Shown here: positions 16,964 to 25,434 of the stretch, piece by piece | How positions within the stretch are numbered: position 1 is the first letter of the stretch | Layout: every line of letters begins with the position of its first letter | Assembly (NCBI GenBank): GCA_004332195.1 | Contig: SJBG01000004.1 | Coordinates: 59,849 to 123,848, forward strand | DNA: 64,000 nucleotides | From: Desulfobulbaceae bacterium | GTDB lineage: Bacteria > Desulfobacterota > Desulfobulbia > Desulfobulbales > Desulfurivibrionaceae | Direction of reading: 5' to 3' | Translations under genes and position numbers: made by a program | The notes under the pieces: generated by a model | What the model saw: the letters and a program-made list of their open reading frames with translations, nothing else | What the model was told of the DNA's origin: nothing | The model's database searches: none

Positions 16964-18041
16964 ATGCTTAGCAATAATCAACTACAAGATATCTGTGGGG
17001 CCATTTTACCGATCGACCAGCAGATCAGGACTCAGGCCCAGGCCCGGCTGGACAATCTGACCAAGCCGCCGGGCAGCCTGGGCAAGCTGGAGATGCTGGC
17101 GGCGCAAGCTTGCGCCATCAGCGGCCGACTGGATTATAAGCCGCGGCGCAAGGTGATCGTGACCTTTGCCGCAGATCACGGGGTGGTCGAGGAAGGGGTG
17201 AGCAGATACCCTCAGGAAGTGACCAACCAGATGATTCATAACTTTTTAAACGGTGGGGCTGGAGTTAATGTCCTGGCCCGCCATGTTGGCGCCGAAGTGC
17301 GGGTGATTGATGTTGGGATAGCCGGCGCCGTGAATGTCGAGGGCCTGATCAAGCGCAGGGTGCGAGCTGGTACCGCTAATATCGTCAGGGGACCGGCCAT
17401 GAGCGAAGAAGAGGCTCTGTCTGCCATTGAAGTCGGCATGGAAGTTGCTCGACAAGCCATTAGAGACGGGGCCGATATTCGGGGCCGATATTCTTGGGAC
17501 CGGGGACATGGGCATCGGCAACACCACCCCGTCGGCCGCCCTGTTTGCCGCCCTGCTGCCGGTGCCGGTCAGGTTGGCTACCGGTCTGGGCACCGGGATC
17601 AGCGAAGATGTCTTATCGCACAAAATCAAGGTGATCGAGGCTGCCCTGGCGATTAATCGTCCCCAGCTTGATCAACCACTCTCGACCTTGGCGGCGGTGG
17701 GGGGCTTAGAAATTGGCGCCATCTGCGGGGTTATCCTGGAGGCAGCCCGGAGCCGGATACCGGTGGTGGTTGATGGTTTTATTTCCAGCGCCGGGGCCCT
17801 GGTGGCCATAAAACTACAGCCCTTGGCGCGAGATTACTGTTTCTTCAGCCATCTTTCCGCCGAACAGGGCCACAAAATATTTTTTCAGGAAATGAATTTG
17901 ACCCCCTTGCTCGATTTGGATATGCGTCTGGGTGAGGGCACGGGAGCAGCTTTGGCCATGGGCTTGGTGGATGTCGCTCTGAAAATTCTTCACGAAATGG
18001 CAACCTTTGATGAGGCCGGAGTTAGCAGAGCGTCGAGCTAA
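16964..18041 (+). pseudogene. cobT: Nicotinate-nucleotide:dimethylbenzimidazole phosphoribosyltransferase, frameshifted
   Basis: CobT makes alpha-ribazole phosphate for the lower ligand of cobalamin. The first frame (16964-17480) gives the N-terminal half with TKPPGSLGKLE and VTFAADHGVVEEGVS. The second frame (to 18041) continues with ILGTGDMGIGNTTPSAA and ends normally. The break is a 13-bp tandem duplication (17467-17479 and 17480-17492, CGGGGCCGATATT). Removing one unit restores a continuous ~354-residue protein reading DGADILGTGD. A good Shine-Dalgarno (GGGAG) precedes the ATG. Everything else looks conserved, so inactivation is recent, reversible or an assembly artefact. thiD follows. 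Confidence 0.93.
17467..17492 (+). repeat. 13-bp tandem duplication that frameshifts cobT
   Basis: CGGGGCCGATATT occurs twice in direct tandem, perfectly. One copy alone would keep cobT in frame. Confidence 0.95.
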
Positions 18042-18099
18042 CATCCTCAAAAAACAGCACTTTAATCAAAACTGTGGGCCGGAACATGAGGGGCGCGGC

Positions 18100-18993
18100 A
18101 TGGGGACTCAACAAAAAAAGAAACGCTATATTCGGGTATTAACCATCGCCGGGTCGGACAGTGGCGGTGGAGCTGGTGTTCAGGCCGACTTAAAAACTAT
18201 TGCCGCAAGCGGTTGTTATGCCACGAGCGTGATCACCGCGCTGACAGCCCAGAATACCTTGGGAGTTAAGGCCATTCATCCGGTTCCCGGCGCTTTTGTC
18301 CAAAAGCAGCTTGAAGCGGTACTCAGCGACATTGGTAGCGATGCGGTAAAAATCGGGATGCTTTTAAATCCCGAACTTATCGAGTTGGTTGCCGAACAGT
18401 TAAAAAAATTCAGAGTCAAAAATATCGTCCTTGATCCGGTGATGGTGGCTCAGAGCGGTGATAAACTGCTTGAGGATGAAGCCGTCGCGGCACTGAAACA
18501 ACATCTTATTCCCCTGGCCGACCTGATCACCCCTAACCTACCGGAAGCCGCTGTTTTGCTCGACCGGAAGATCAGCCACCACCAGGATCTGGCTGGGGCG
18601 GTTAGTGAGCTGGCCCAGTTGGGTTGCGCCAATGTTTTGCTGAAGGGAGGCCACCTGGAGAGTGAAGATTGTCGAGAAGATGAAAATTATCTAAAAGATA
18701 AAGACTGTCGGGAAGCCGAAAACTGTGATGATTTCCTTTATATCGGCGCCCAACGGAAGGTTTGTGTGTTCCCGGCTACGAGAATCAAGACCGTGAACAA
18801 TCACGGTACCGGTTGCACCCTCTCTTCAGCTATCGCCTCGGGCCTGGCTAAGGGAGAGGGCCTGGAGGAGGCAGTCCGGTTGGCCAAGGAATACATTACC
18901 GGAGCTATCGCCGCCGGGGCCCGGTATGCCATCGGCAATGGCCGGGGCCCGGTTGATCATTTTTTTCGATTTTTTCCGGTCGCCGACGATTGA
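18100..18993 (+). CDS. thiD: Hydroxymethylpyrimidine/phosphomethylpyrimidine kinase
   Basis: Phosphorylates HMP and HMP-P for thiamine synthesis. Start at 18100 (MGTQQKKKRYIRVLTIAG) with a GAGGGG Shine-Dalgarno, 297 residues. Family motifs: AGSDSGGGAGVQADLKT at the N-terminus, DPVMVAQSG, and the anion-hole segment NNHGTGCTLSSAIA. Between LKGGH and the FLYIGAQ strand sits an extra acidic stretch built from two related units (DCREDENYLKD and DCREAENCDD), absent from typical ThiD. The 3' end overlaps the convergent hypB by 37 bp. Confidence 0.93.
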   Translation: MGTQQKKKRYIRVLTIAGSDSGGGAGVQADLKTIAASGCYATSVITALTAQNTLGVKAIHPVPGAFVQKQLEAVLSDIGSDAVKIGMLLNPELIELVAEQLKKFRVKNIVLDPVMVAQSGDKLLEDEAVAALKQHLIPLADLITPNLPEAAVLLDRKISHHQDLAGAVSELAQLGCANVLLKGGHLESEDCREDENYLKDKDCREAENCDDFLYIGAQRKVCVFPATRIKTVNNHGTGCTLSSAIASGLAKGEGLEEAVRLAKEYITGAIAAGARYAIGNGRGPVDHFFRFFPVADD

Positions 18994-19712
18994 GCGTCGA
19001 GCCGCCGCAGCCAATCCAACCACTGATCAAATCCTGCGCCACTTACCGCCGAACAGGCAATTATCTCTAGCGCCGGATTGATCCGTCGGGCCTCGGCTTG
19101 GGCTTCATCCATGGAAAAATCAAAGTAGGGCAGCAAATCGGTCTTGCTGATTAGCAAGAGCTGGGCGGTGGCAAACGCCTTGGGGTATTTGGCTGGCTTG
19201 TCCGAGCCCTCGGGCACCGATACGGCCACCATCCGCTGGTGTTCGCCCAAGTCAAAAGCAGCCGGACAGACCAGATTGCCGACATTTTCGATAAACAGCA
19301 GGCGGATATTTTGACCGCCCTCCTCTTGCTCCAGGAGGTGCAGGCCGCGATGAACCTGGGCCGCATCCAGATGACAGGCCCCGCCAGTGGTCAGTTGGAC
19401 TACCGGTACTCCCTTGGCCCGGATACGTTCCGCATCTCGCTCGGTCTCGATATCACCTTCAATTACCCCGATCCGCGTGGTATGGCCCAGAGCCTCGATG
19501 GTTTTTTCCAGCAAAGTTGTTTTGCCTGAGCCCGGGCTGGAGATCATATTGATGACCACCAGGCCGCGGCGATCAAAATGTTTCCGGTTTTCCCGAGCCA
19601 GAGCCCGGTTGGCCGCAAACAGGCTCTTATTGAGGTTAGCTTGTTGCCGGTTTCCGCTTACTTTATGGTCACGCGCGCAACCACAGGATTCACACATTGG
19701 GCACCTCATCAC
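18957..19712 (-). CDS. hypB: Hydrogenase nickel incorporation GTPase
   Basis: GTPase that loads nickel into NiFe hydrogenase with HypA. It has 251 residues. The N-terminal high-affinity nickel motif CESCGC is at residues ~8-13. The P-loop SSPGSGKTTL (~58-67) and the metal site segment TTGGACHLD are present, as are ENVGNLVCPA and SKTDLLPY. Last gene of the hypF-C-D-E-A-B series. The 3' end overlaps thiD on the opposite strand. Confidence 0.95.
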   Translation of the reverse strand: MMRCPMCESCGCARDHKVSGNRQQANLNKSLFAANRALARENRKHFDRRGLVVINMISSPGSGKTTLLEKTIEALGHTTRIGVIEGDIETERDAERIRAKGVPVVQLTTGGACHLDAAQVHRGLHLLEQEEGGQNIRLLFIENVGNLVCPAAFDLGEHQRMVAVSVPEGSDKPAKYPKAFATAQLLLISKTDLLPYFDFSMDEAQAEARRINPALEIIACSAVSGAGFDQWLDWLRRLDAQSSATGKNRKK

Positions 19713-19736
19713 GATTTAACAATTCTAATGATTCAA

Positions 19737-20087
19737 TCACTCCATCTCTACCTGTTGCAAGATGATATCGTCATCACCTAGAGAAAAAAAATCTTGCGAG
19801 CCACAGCAGGGACAATGCTCGGGCTGGGCATCGCCCGTCTTGACGGTACGTTGGTCGCAAACCCGGCAGCCATACTGCAAAGTTGGACTCATTATTACCA
19901 GTTTAGCGTCCCTGGTCAGTGGCGCAAGCGGGGCCAAGGCCGTAAAACCAAAACTAAACGAATCAGCCACTACCCCGGAAAAACGACCGATCTCTACGTG
20001 CACCCGTAAAATTCGCTTAGCTTCATGCTCTGCGGCCAGTTTTGTAAGTTGTTCCATTAGCCCCTGAACCAGGGAAAACTCATGCAT
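19737..20087 (-). CDS. hypA: Hydrogenase maturation nickel chaperone
   Basis: 116 residues, family length. It starts MHEFSLVQGL with the N-terminal His2 nickel ligand, and has two CxxC zinc pairs (CRVCDQ and CPCCGSQ). Delivers nickel to hydrogenase with HypB, which follows 24 bp downstream. Confidence 0.95.
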   Translation of the reverse strand: MHEFSLVQGLMEQLTKLAAEHEAKRILRVHVEIGRFSGVVADSFSFGFTALAPLAPLTRDAKLVIMSPTLQYGCRVCDQRTVKTGDAQPEHCPCCGSQDFFSLGDDDIILQQVEME

Positions 20088-20142
20088 CTTGAGATACCAT
20101 TGGTCGGATATTCAGGTCATCCTCGTTATTTCCAGTTTATAG

Positions 20143-20173
20143 CCGGCCTATCTCAACTCCGGCCTATCTCAAC
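20143..20173. repeat. 16-bp tandem duplication at the hypE 3' end
   Basis: CCGGCCTATCTCAAC occurs twice head-to-tail (16-bp unit). One copy contains the hypE stop codon and the other lies just downstream in the hypE-hypA gap. Confidence 0.85.
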
Positions 20174-21185
20174 AAATCCTGGGTAGGGGCTCGCCGTGTA
20201 GTGGCGTGATAATCCGGGTTCCACCGATGATGGTCAGCATGGTCACTTGGCCCGCCGGGCTGCGGCCCATGGTGCCGATGATGGCGCTGGCGCTTCCGCC
20301 CTCTTGGCTCCGCAGTAGTTTCAGGGCCGCATCCGCGACCTCGGGGGCGACCACGGCCAACAATTTACCTTCGTTGGCCAAGTAAAGCGGATCCAGGCCC
20401 AAAATCTCGCATCCCCCCCGGACCTCAGGTCGTATGGGCAAATCGGCCTCATTGACCTCGACACTGCAACCTGCGGCTCCGGCAATTTCGCCCAGAACCG
20501 TGGCCACCCCTCCTCTGGTGGGGTCACGCAGGGCTCGCACTGAGCCGGTCTTTAAACCGGCAAGCAGGGCTGTTACCATCCGGTGCAGAGGCATAGAATC
20601 ACTGCTGAGATTGCCACCCAAGGCCAGCCCGGCTCGAGTGGCCATAATAGTCAGCCCATGGTCACCCATGGTCCCGGAGAGGATGATCTTATCTCCGGGG
20701 CGAGCCAGGCGTGAGCTCAGCTCAACCTCAACGGCCACCAGTCCCAGCCCTGAAGTGTTGATGAATAACTTGTCGGCTTTGCCGCGGGGTACCACTTTGG
20801 TATCCCCGGCCAGTATCGGCACCTCGCTTTGCTTGGTGGCCCGGGCAATCGAGACCATCACCCGCTCCAGCGTCGCCAGTTCCAACCCCTCTTCCAAAAT
20901 CAAGCCCAGGGTCAGCCCCAAAGGCCGGGCCCCGCACATGGCCAGATCGTTGATGGTCCCATGCACGGCTAGTGAACCGATATCGCCTCCGGGAAAAAAC
21001 AGTGGATCAACTACATAACTGTCTGTGGTCAATGCCAGTCGTCCTGGGCCGTTAGCAATAACCGCGCTGTCCTCGAGCAATGCCAGAACCGGATGATTGA
21101 GATATTTGAGAAACAGGGAGCTGATCAGTTCTTGACCGGCCAGACCGCCGCTCCCGTGATCAAGGAGAATAGTTGGGGTGGTCAT
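20169..21185 (-). CDS. hypE: Carbamoyl phosphate-dehydrating/cyanide-forming protein HypE
   Basis: HypE dehydrates the carbamoylated C-terminal cysteine to a thiocyanate that donates the CN ligands of the NiFe site. 338 residues of the AIR synthase/PurM fold. Family features: LDHGSGG near the start, EDSAVI, DSYVVDPLFFPGGDIG, and the essential C-terminal PRIC. The four-base overlap with hypD (ATGA) shows coupled translation. hypA follows after 81 bp. Confidence 0.96.
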   Translation of the reverse strand: MTTPTILLDHGSGGLAGQELISSLFLKYLNHPVLALLEDSAVIANGPGRLALTTDSYVVDPLFFPGGDIGSLAVHGTINDLAMCGARPLGLTLGLILEEGLELATLERVMVSIARATKQSEVPILAGDTKVVPRGKADKLFINTSGLGLVAVEVELSSRLARPGDKIILSGTMGDHGLTIMATRAGLALGGNLSSDSMPLHRMVTALLAGLKTGSVRALRDPTRGGVATVLGEIAGAAGCSVEVNEADLPIRPEVRGGCEILGLDPLYLANEGKLLAVVAPEVADAALKLLRSQEGGSASAIIGTMGRSPAGQVTMLTIIGGTRIITPLHGEPLPRIC

Positions 21186-22357
21186 GAGCTCCTTTCGCTA
21201 CCGCCCGCCGACGCGGGCATAACTTGCTGAGTATCTTGCCGTAATATCGGGGTCCGGCGTTTTGCTGGAGATTCCGGAGCATAATTATAATAAGCGGCAC
21301 AGGTTCCCTCACTGGAGACCATGCAGGGGCCCACGGGATTAGCGGGCGTACAGAGTGCTTTGAACTTGGGACACGCAGGTGGACGGATCCGGCCCTGAAG
21401 GATTTGACCACATCGACAGCCCTGAACCTCGGTTGCGGGGGCTACCACAACTCCCAGTCGCTCCTGAGCATCGTGAACGCGATAATGGTCGCGCAGGGCA
21501 AGACCACTGTCGGGAATGATTCCCAGGCCCCGCCAGGCCGTATCTGCCGGGGCAAAGACCTCGGCCACTAAAGTTTGGGCCGGGATGTTGCCGGCATGGC
21601 TCACCACCCGGGTGTAGGCGTTTTCCACCTGGGCCCGGCCCTCCTCGAGTTGACGGACTAGGAGGAGCAGGGCCTGGAGGATATCCACCGGCTCAAAGCC
21701 GCTGATCACACAGGGCAGATGATATTGTTTGGCCAGGGGTGCGTAGGCCGCAGTCCCGATAATGGCGCTGACATGACCGGGACAGAGCAAAGCGTCGATA
21801 TTCTGCTCAGGGTCAGCGAACAAGCTCATCAGTGGCGGCGGTATTAGTTTCTGGGTGGAAAAGCAGAGAAAGTTGTTCAGCCCCTCTCGCTTGGCTACCC
21901 GGATGGTGGCCGCCACCCCCGGAGTGGTAGTCTCAAAGCCGATTCCGAGCAAAATTACGGTTTCATCGGGGTGGTCGCGGGCTAGACGCAGCCCCTCCAT
22001 GGGCGAATAAATCACCTCGATTCGGGCCCCCTGAGAACGGGCATGAGCCAGCGAAGTTCCGGCGCTGCCCGGGACTCGAAACAAGTCACCAAAGGTGGCG
22101 ATTATAATTCCCGAACGACCAGCCAGGGCGAGAAAGGCATCGATATGGGGGGCCGAGGTGACACAGACTGGGCAACCGGGCCCGGAGACCAGCTCCAGGC
22201 CCTCGGGCAGTAGTGTCGTCAGGCCATTGCGAAAAACAGCCATGGTATGGGTGCCGCAGACCTCCATGATTCGGCGAGGTCGGGTTAGAGTTCGGCTCAG
22301 CGTCGCAGCCAAGTCTTGGGCCAGGCCCTGATCGCGAAACTCGTCGACGTATCTCAT
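21182..22357 (-). CDS. hypD: Hydrogenase formation protein HypD
   Basis: Iron-sulfur scaffold on which, with HypC, the Fe(CN)2CO group is built. 391 residues. Conserved cysteine segments: MEVCGTHTMA, GPGCPVCVT, and the FeS-binding C-terminal CRCGQILQG...CPKFKALCTP...GPCMVS. About 25 residues after the usual end (SPAKRRTPILRQDTQQVMPA region) are extra. ATGA overlaps with hypC upstream and hypE downstream. Confidence 0.96.
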   Translation of the reverse strand: MRYVDEFRDQGLAQDLAATLSRTLTRPRRIMEVCGTHTMAVFRNGLTTLLPEGLELVSGPGCPVCVTSAPHIDAFLALAGRSGIIIATFGDLFRVPGSAGTSLAHARSQGARIEVIYSPMEGLRLARDHPDETVILLGIGFETTTPGVAATIRVAKREGLNNFLCFSTQKLIPPPLMSLFADPEQNIDALLCPGHVSAIIGTAAYAPLAKQYHLPCVISGFEPVDILQALLLLVRQLEEGRAQVENAYTRVVSHAGNIPAQTLVAEVFAPADTAWRGLGIIPDSGLALRDHYRVHDAQERLGVVVAPATEVQGCRCGQILQGRIRPPACPKFKALCTPANPVGPCMVSSEGTCAAYYNYAPESPAKRRTPILRQDTQQVMPASAGGSERSS

Positions 22358-22782
22358 GGTAGATCACGCTTTAAGTCATGCTTTAAGTTGTGTTCCGGCG
22401 TGCGTTTCAGGTCGTTCTTGGGAGCATGCCTGGGAACATGCTTGGGAGCACGCTCTGGATCATGCCCTGGAGCGTGTTTTGTAACCCCCCTGGAAACACC
22501 CTTGGGAATACCCTTGAGAACATGCTCTTGAGCATGCTCTGGATCATGCTCCGGCGGTTGGTTAAGGCCGTCGGCCATCTCTCGTATTAGACGCAGGTTG
22601 ATCTCAGCCTCTGTCGGATCCAGGGTATGGAGGGCAAAACCGGCGTGAATAATCAGATAATCGCCGACCATCGGCCGGTGGTCAACGATATCCAGGCGGA
22701 CCTCCAGTTGAATGCCCTCCAGATCAACCAGCGCGACTAAATCGTTGATTTCAATAACCCGCATCGGCACGGCCAGACACAT
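22354..22782 (-). CDS. hypC: Hydrogenase assembly chaperone HypC with His-rich repetitive tail
   Basis: The first ~78 residues are a normal HypC/HupF (MCLAVPMRVIEI with the essential Cys2), which partners HypD and escorts the iron precursor to the large subunit. The remaining ~64 residues are a basic, repetitive tail with nine histidines in motifs like EHDPEH, KHAPGH, PRHAP and EHNLKH. HypC is normally 75-95 residues, so this tail is unusual. The DNA under it is a run of degenerate CATGCT/CCTGG-type repeats. A role in metal storage is possible but unproven. Overlaps hypF by 32 bp and hypD by 4 bp. Confidence 0.94.
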   Translation of the reverse strand: MCLAVPMRVIEINDLVALVDLEGIQLEVRLDIVDHRPMVGDYLIIHAGFALHTLDPTEAEINLRLIREMADGLNQPPEHDPEHAQEHVLKGIPKGVSRGVTKHAPGHDPERAPKHVPRHAPKNDLKRTPEHNLKHDLKRDLP

Positions 22783-25339
22783 GGCGCAACCCTCCTATTA
22801 CAGCCTGACCCAACGAAATTCCCCCATCGTTGACCGGGATTCGCTGACCGCTATAAACTTTAAAGTTTTCTCGCTCCAAAGCGGTGCTCAGTCCCTCTAA
22901 CAGCAAGCGGTTTTGCAGGCAACCACCGCTAAGAAGTACGATTTGCTCTTGGTTCTTGGGCACAACCGCGATCAGGGCCCGGGTCAGGCTGACGATCAGC
23001 CATTGGTGAAAGGCCAGGGCGAGCAGGCCCGGGCTGGTTCCGTCGCTGATCTGGGCGCTCAACGCCCGGATCATCTCGGTAAGGCCTATACGCAAAATAG
23101 CTAAGTCATGCCTGTGAGCATACCGATGAATATGCACACCAATATGATCGTGACCTCGGGCACGAGCATGCTCATGAACATGCTCGTGCATATGATCATG
23201 CTTGTGGTTATGGCTATGGGCATAACGCAGAACTACCGGTAAGCGGGGTATAATATGTTGTGGATGTTCGATCTGGGCTTGTTGGGCTAAGGCCTCCAAC
23301 TCCATGGCCGCTTGGCCCTCGTACTCGGCCTGCAAACGAACCCCGAGCAAGGCGGCCACCGCATCAAAGAGGCGGCCGCAACTTGAAGTCAGCGGCGTAT
23401 TCAGGCTTTGATCGATCATGGTGGTCACCACCCGCCGCGATCTCTTGTCGATCTGCTGTAGGGCCGGAACCAGGACTGAATCAACATCAACGCCTTTCAG
23501 CCCAAAAGCATGGCTTAGAGCGGCCAGCCCCATGCGCCAGGGCGCGGTTGCGGCGGCGTCAGCGCCGGGCAGGGGCAACAGTTCGAAGCTGGCCAGGCGC
23601 TGATAATCGATGGGGTCGGCCAGCATGATCTCGCCGCCCCAAATAGTCCCATCTTCGCCATACCCAGCGCCATCCAGGACCACCCCCAGGACCTGGCAAT
23701 CCAAGCCGTGTTCGGCCATAACCGCCACCAGGTGGGCATGATGGTGCTGAACCCGGTAGAGTGGCAGGCCAAGCTGGCGCCCATAATGGCTGCTCATAAA
23801 GTCGGGGTGAATATCGCAAACCGCAAGTTTTGGCGTTATCCCCAGCAAGCGCTGCTGATGGTCAACGGATTCCCGATAAAACTCCAAAACCTCCAACCGG
23901 TTCAAGTCCCCAAGGTGCCGACTGAGGTGGGCCGCCCGGGCATCGGCTAGACAGAAGGTGGACTTAAGGTCGCCGCCGCAGGCCAAAAGCGGCGGCAAAT
24001 TCCAGAGCAGATCCACGGGTTCCGGAACGTAGCCCCGGGCCCGGCGGATGAGGCGCGGTCGACCGGCCATGACTCGAACCACCGAGTCGTCAATCCGGTT
24101 AACGATCTCCCGGTTATGAAGGAGAAAACCGTCAGCAATTTCAGACAGTCGTTGATGAGCCTCCTTGTTTGAGGCACAGATGGGATCACCACTACGGTTA
24201 CCGCTGGTCATCACCAAGACCCTGGGACAGTTGGGCATCTGAAAAAGAAGTTCATGGAGCGGAGTATAGGGTAGCATTACCCCCAGTTCGGCAACGCCCG
24301 GAGCCAGGTTGGGCGCCAGCTCGTCGCCTGTGCCTGCTTTCTTGGGTACCAAGACCACGGGACGCTGGGGCCCCTGCAACAGTTCCTCGCTCTCTCGGTC
24401 AAGCTCGCAGATTACCCGTAGATCCGCCAAATTTCCCGCCATAACGGCCAGAGGTTTGCTTGGCCGTTTCTTGCGGTGGCGCAAGCGGGCTACCGCCTCT
24501 GCGGATGCCGCATTAACCGCTAGGTGGAAGCCCCCCAGGCCACGCAGGGCGACAACCCTGTCTGCTGCCAGGGCTGTCGCGGTAGCAGACAGGGCCGTCG
24601 CCACCGCAGTGGCGGCCAATTCCTTCTTCTTCTCATCCTCATCCACCACGGCAACAATAGTAGTAGCAGCCGCCGGCGGTGGTGGTGAAGTTACCGTCTT
24701 TCTCCCGGTCACCCCTGTCTTTTCCCAAAGTGCCGTCGCAGAGCTTATAGTATCATGCCAAGACAGAGACGGGCCACAGGCGGGGCAGGCATTGGGTTGG
24801 GCGTGAAAACGCCGATCATCCGGGTCGTCATATTCATCTTGGCACTCACCACAAAGGGGAAAGCAGCGCATCGAGGTCCCGAGTCGGTCGTAGGGCGTTG
24901 TTTCGATGATGGAGAAACGCGGTCCGCAATTGGTGCAGTTAATAAAGGGGTAAGCATAACGACGGTTAGTCGAATCGAGCAACTCCCGACGACAATCCGC
25001 GCACAGGGCCATATCGGGTGGGACCAAGGTTTGGGGAGCACCGCTTGCGGTACTGGTCAGGATGGAAAATTTCCGCCAAGTCTGGTTCACACCCAGCGGA
25101 GCCTGCTGCAGTGAAGAGATCCGGGTCAGGGGAGGAGCTTCGTTACGCAGCGCTGAGACAAAGGCCTTGATCTGTTCATCCGGAGCTTGGACCTGAATTA
25201 AGATGCCCTCCCCGGTATTGTTAACGGTCCCGGCAATGCCTAAGCGCCGGGCCAATCGATAGACAAAGGGCCGGAAGCCCACGCCCTGAACCGTGCCCCG
25301 GATGGTGATAGCCAAGCCTATAGCGTCGCCACTTACCAC
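22751..25339 (-). CDS. hypF: Carbamoyltransferase HypF with low-complexity and His-rich insertions
   Basis: Makes and transfers the carbamoyl group for CN ligands. Domains in order: acylphosphatase-like (ITIRGTVQGVGFRPFVYRL), two zinc fingers (CADCRRELLD, CTNCGPRFS, CGECQDEYDD, CPACGP), YrdC-like, and the Kae1-like C-terminal domain (VQHHHAHLVAVMAEHG, GAGYGEDGTIWGGE). Start taken as GTG 25339, with GGGAGG five bases upstream (862 residues). Two insertions are abnormal: an Ala/Pro/Thr/Lys-rich stretch at about residues 195-260, and a segment of 15 histidines near residues 705-745. Core motifs are intact. First gene of the hyp cluster. Confidence 0.94.
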   Translation of the reverse strand: MVSGDAIGLAITIRGTVQGVGFRPFVYRLARRLGIAGTVNNTGEGILIQVQAPDEQIKAFVSALRNEAPPLTRISSLQQAPLGVNQTWRKFSILTSTASGAPQTLVPPDMALCADCRRELLDSTNRRYAYPFINCTNCGPRFSIIETTPYDRLGTSMRCFPLCGECQDEYDDPDDRRFHAQPNACPACGPSLSWHDTISSATALWEKTGVTGRKTVTSPPPPAAATTIVAVVDEDEKKKELAATAVATALSATATALAADRVVALRGLGGFHLAVNAASAEAVARLRHRKKRPSKPLAVMAGNLADLRVICELDRESEELLQGPQRPVVLVPKKAGTGDELAPNLAPGVAELGVMLPYTPLHELLFQMPNCPRVLVMTSGNRSGDPICASNKEAHQRLSEIADGFLLHNREIVNRIDDSVVRVMAGRPRLIRRARGYVPEPVDLLWNLPPLLACGGDLKSTFCLADARAAHLSRHLGDLNRLEVLEFYRESVDHQQRLLGITPKLAVCDIHPDFMSSHYGRQLGLPLYRVQHHHAHLVAVMAEHGLDCQVLGVVLDGAGYGEDGTIWGGEIMLADPIDYQRLASFELLPLPGADAAATAPWRMGLAALSHAFGLKGVDVDSVLVPALQQIDKRSRRVVTTMIDQSLNTPLTSSCGRLFDAVAALLGVRLQAEYEGQAAMELEALAQQAQIEHPQHIIPRLPVVLRYAHSHNHKHDHMHEHVHEHARARGHDHIGVHIHRYAHRHDLAILRIGLTEMIRALSAQISDGTSPGLLALAFHQWLIVSLTRALIAVVPKNQEQIVLLSGGCLQNRLLLEGLSTALERENFKVYSGQRIPVNDGGISLGQAVIGGLRHVSGRADAGY

Positions 25340-25434
25340 TGTAACCTCCCAGGGAAGCAATGCTCATCGTGATGATAGAGGAAAATTAATTTTTGCCGGA
25401 GGCTCTCTTTTAATCCTTAATGACCTCGCAGACC

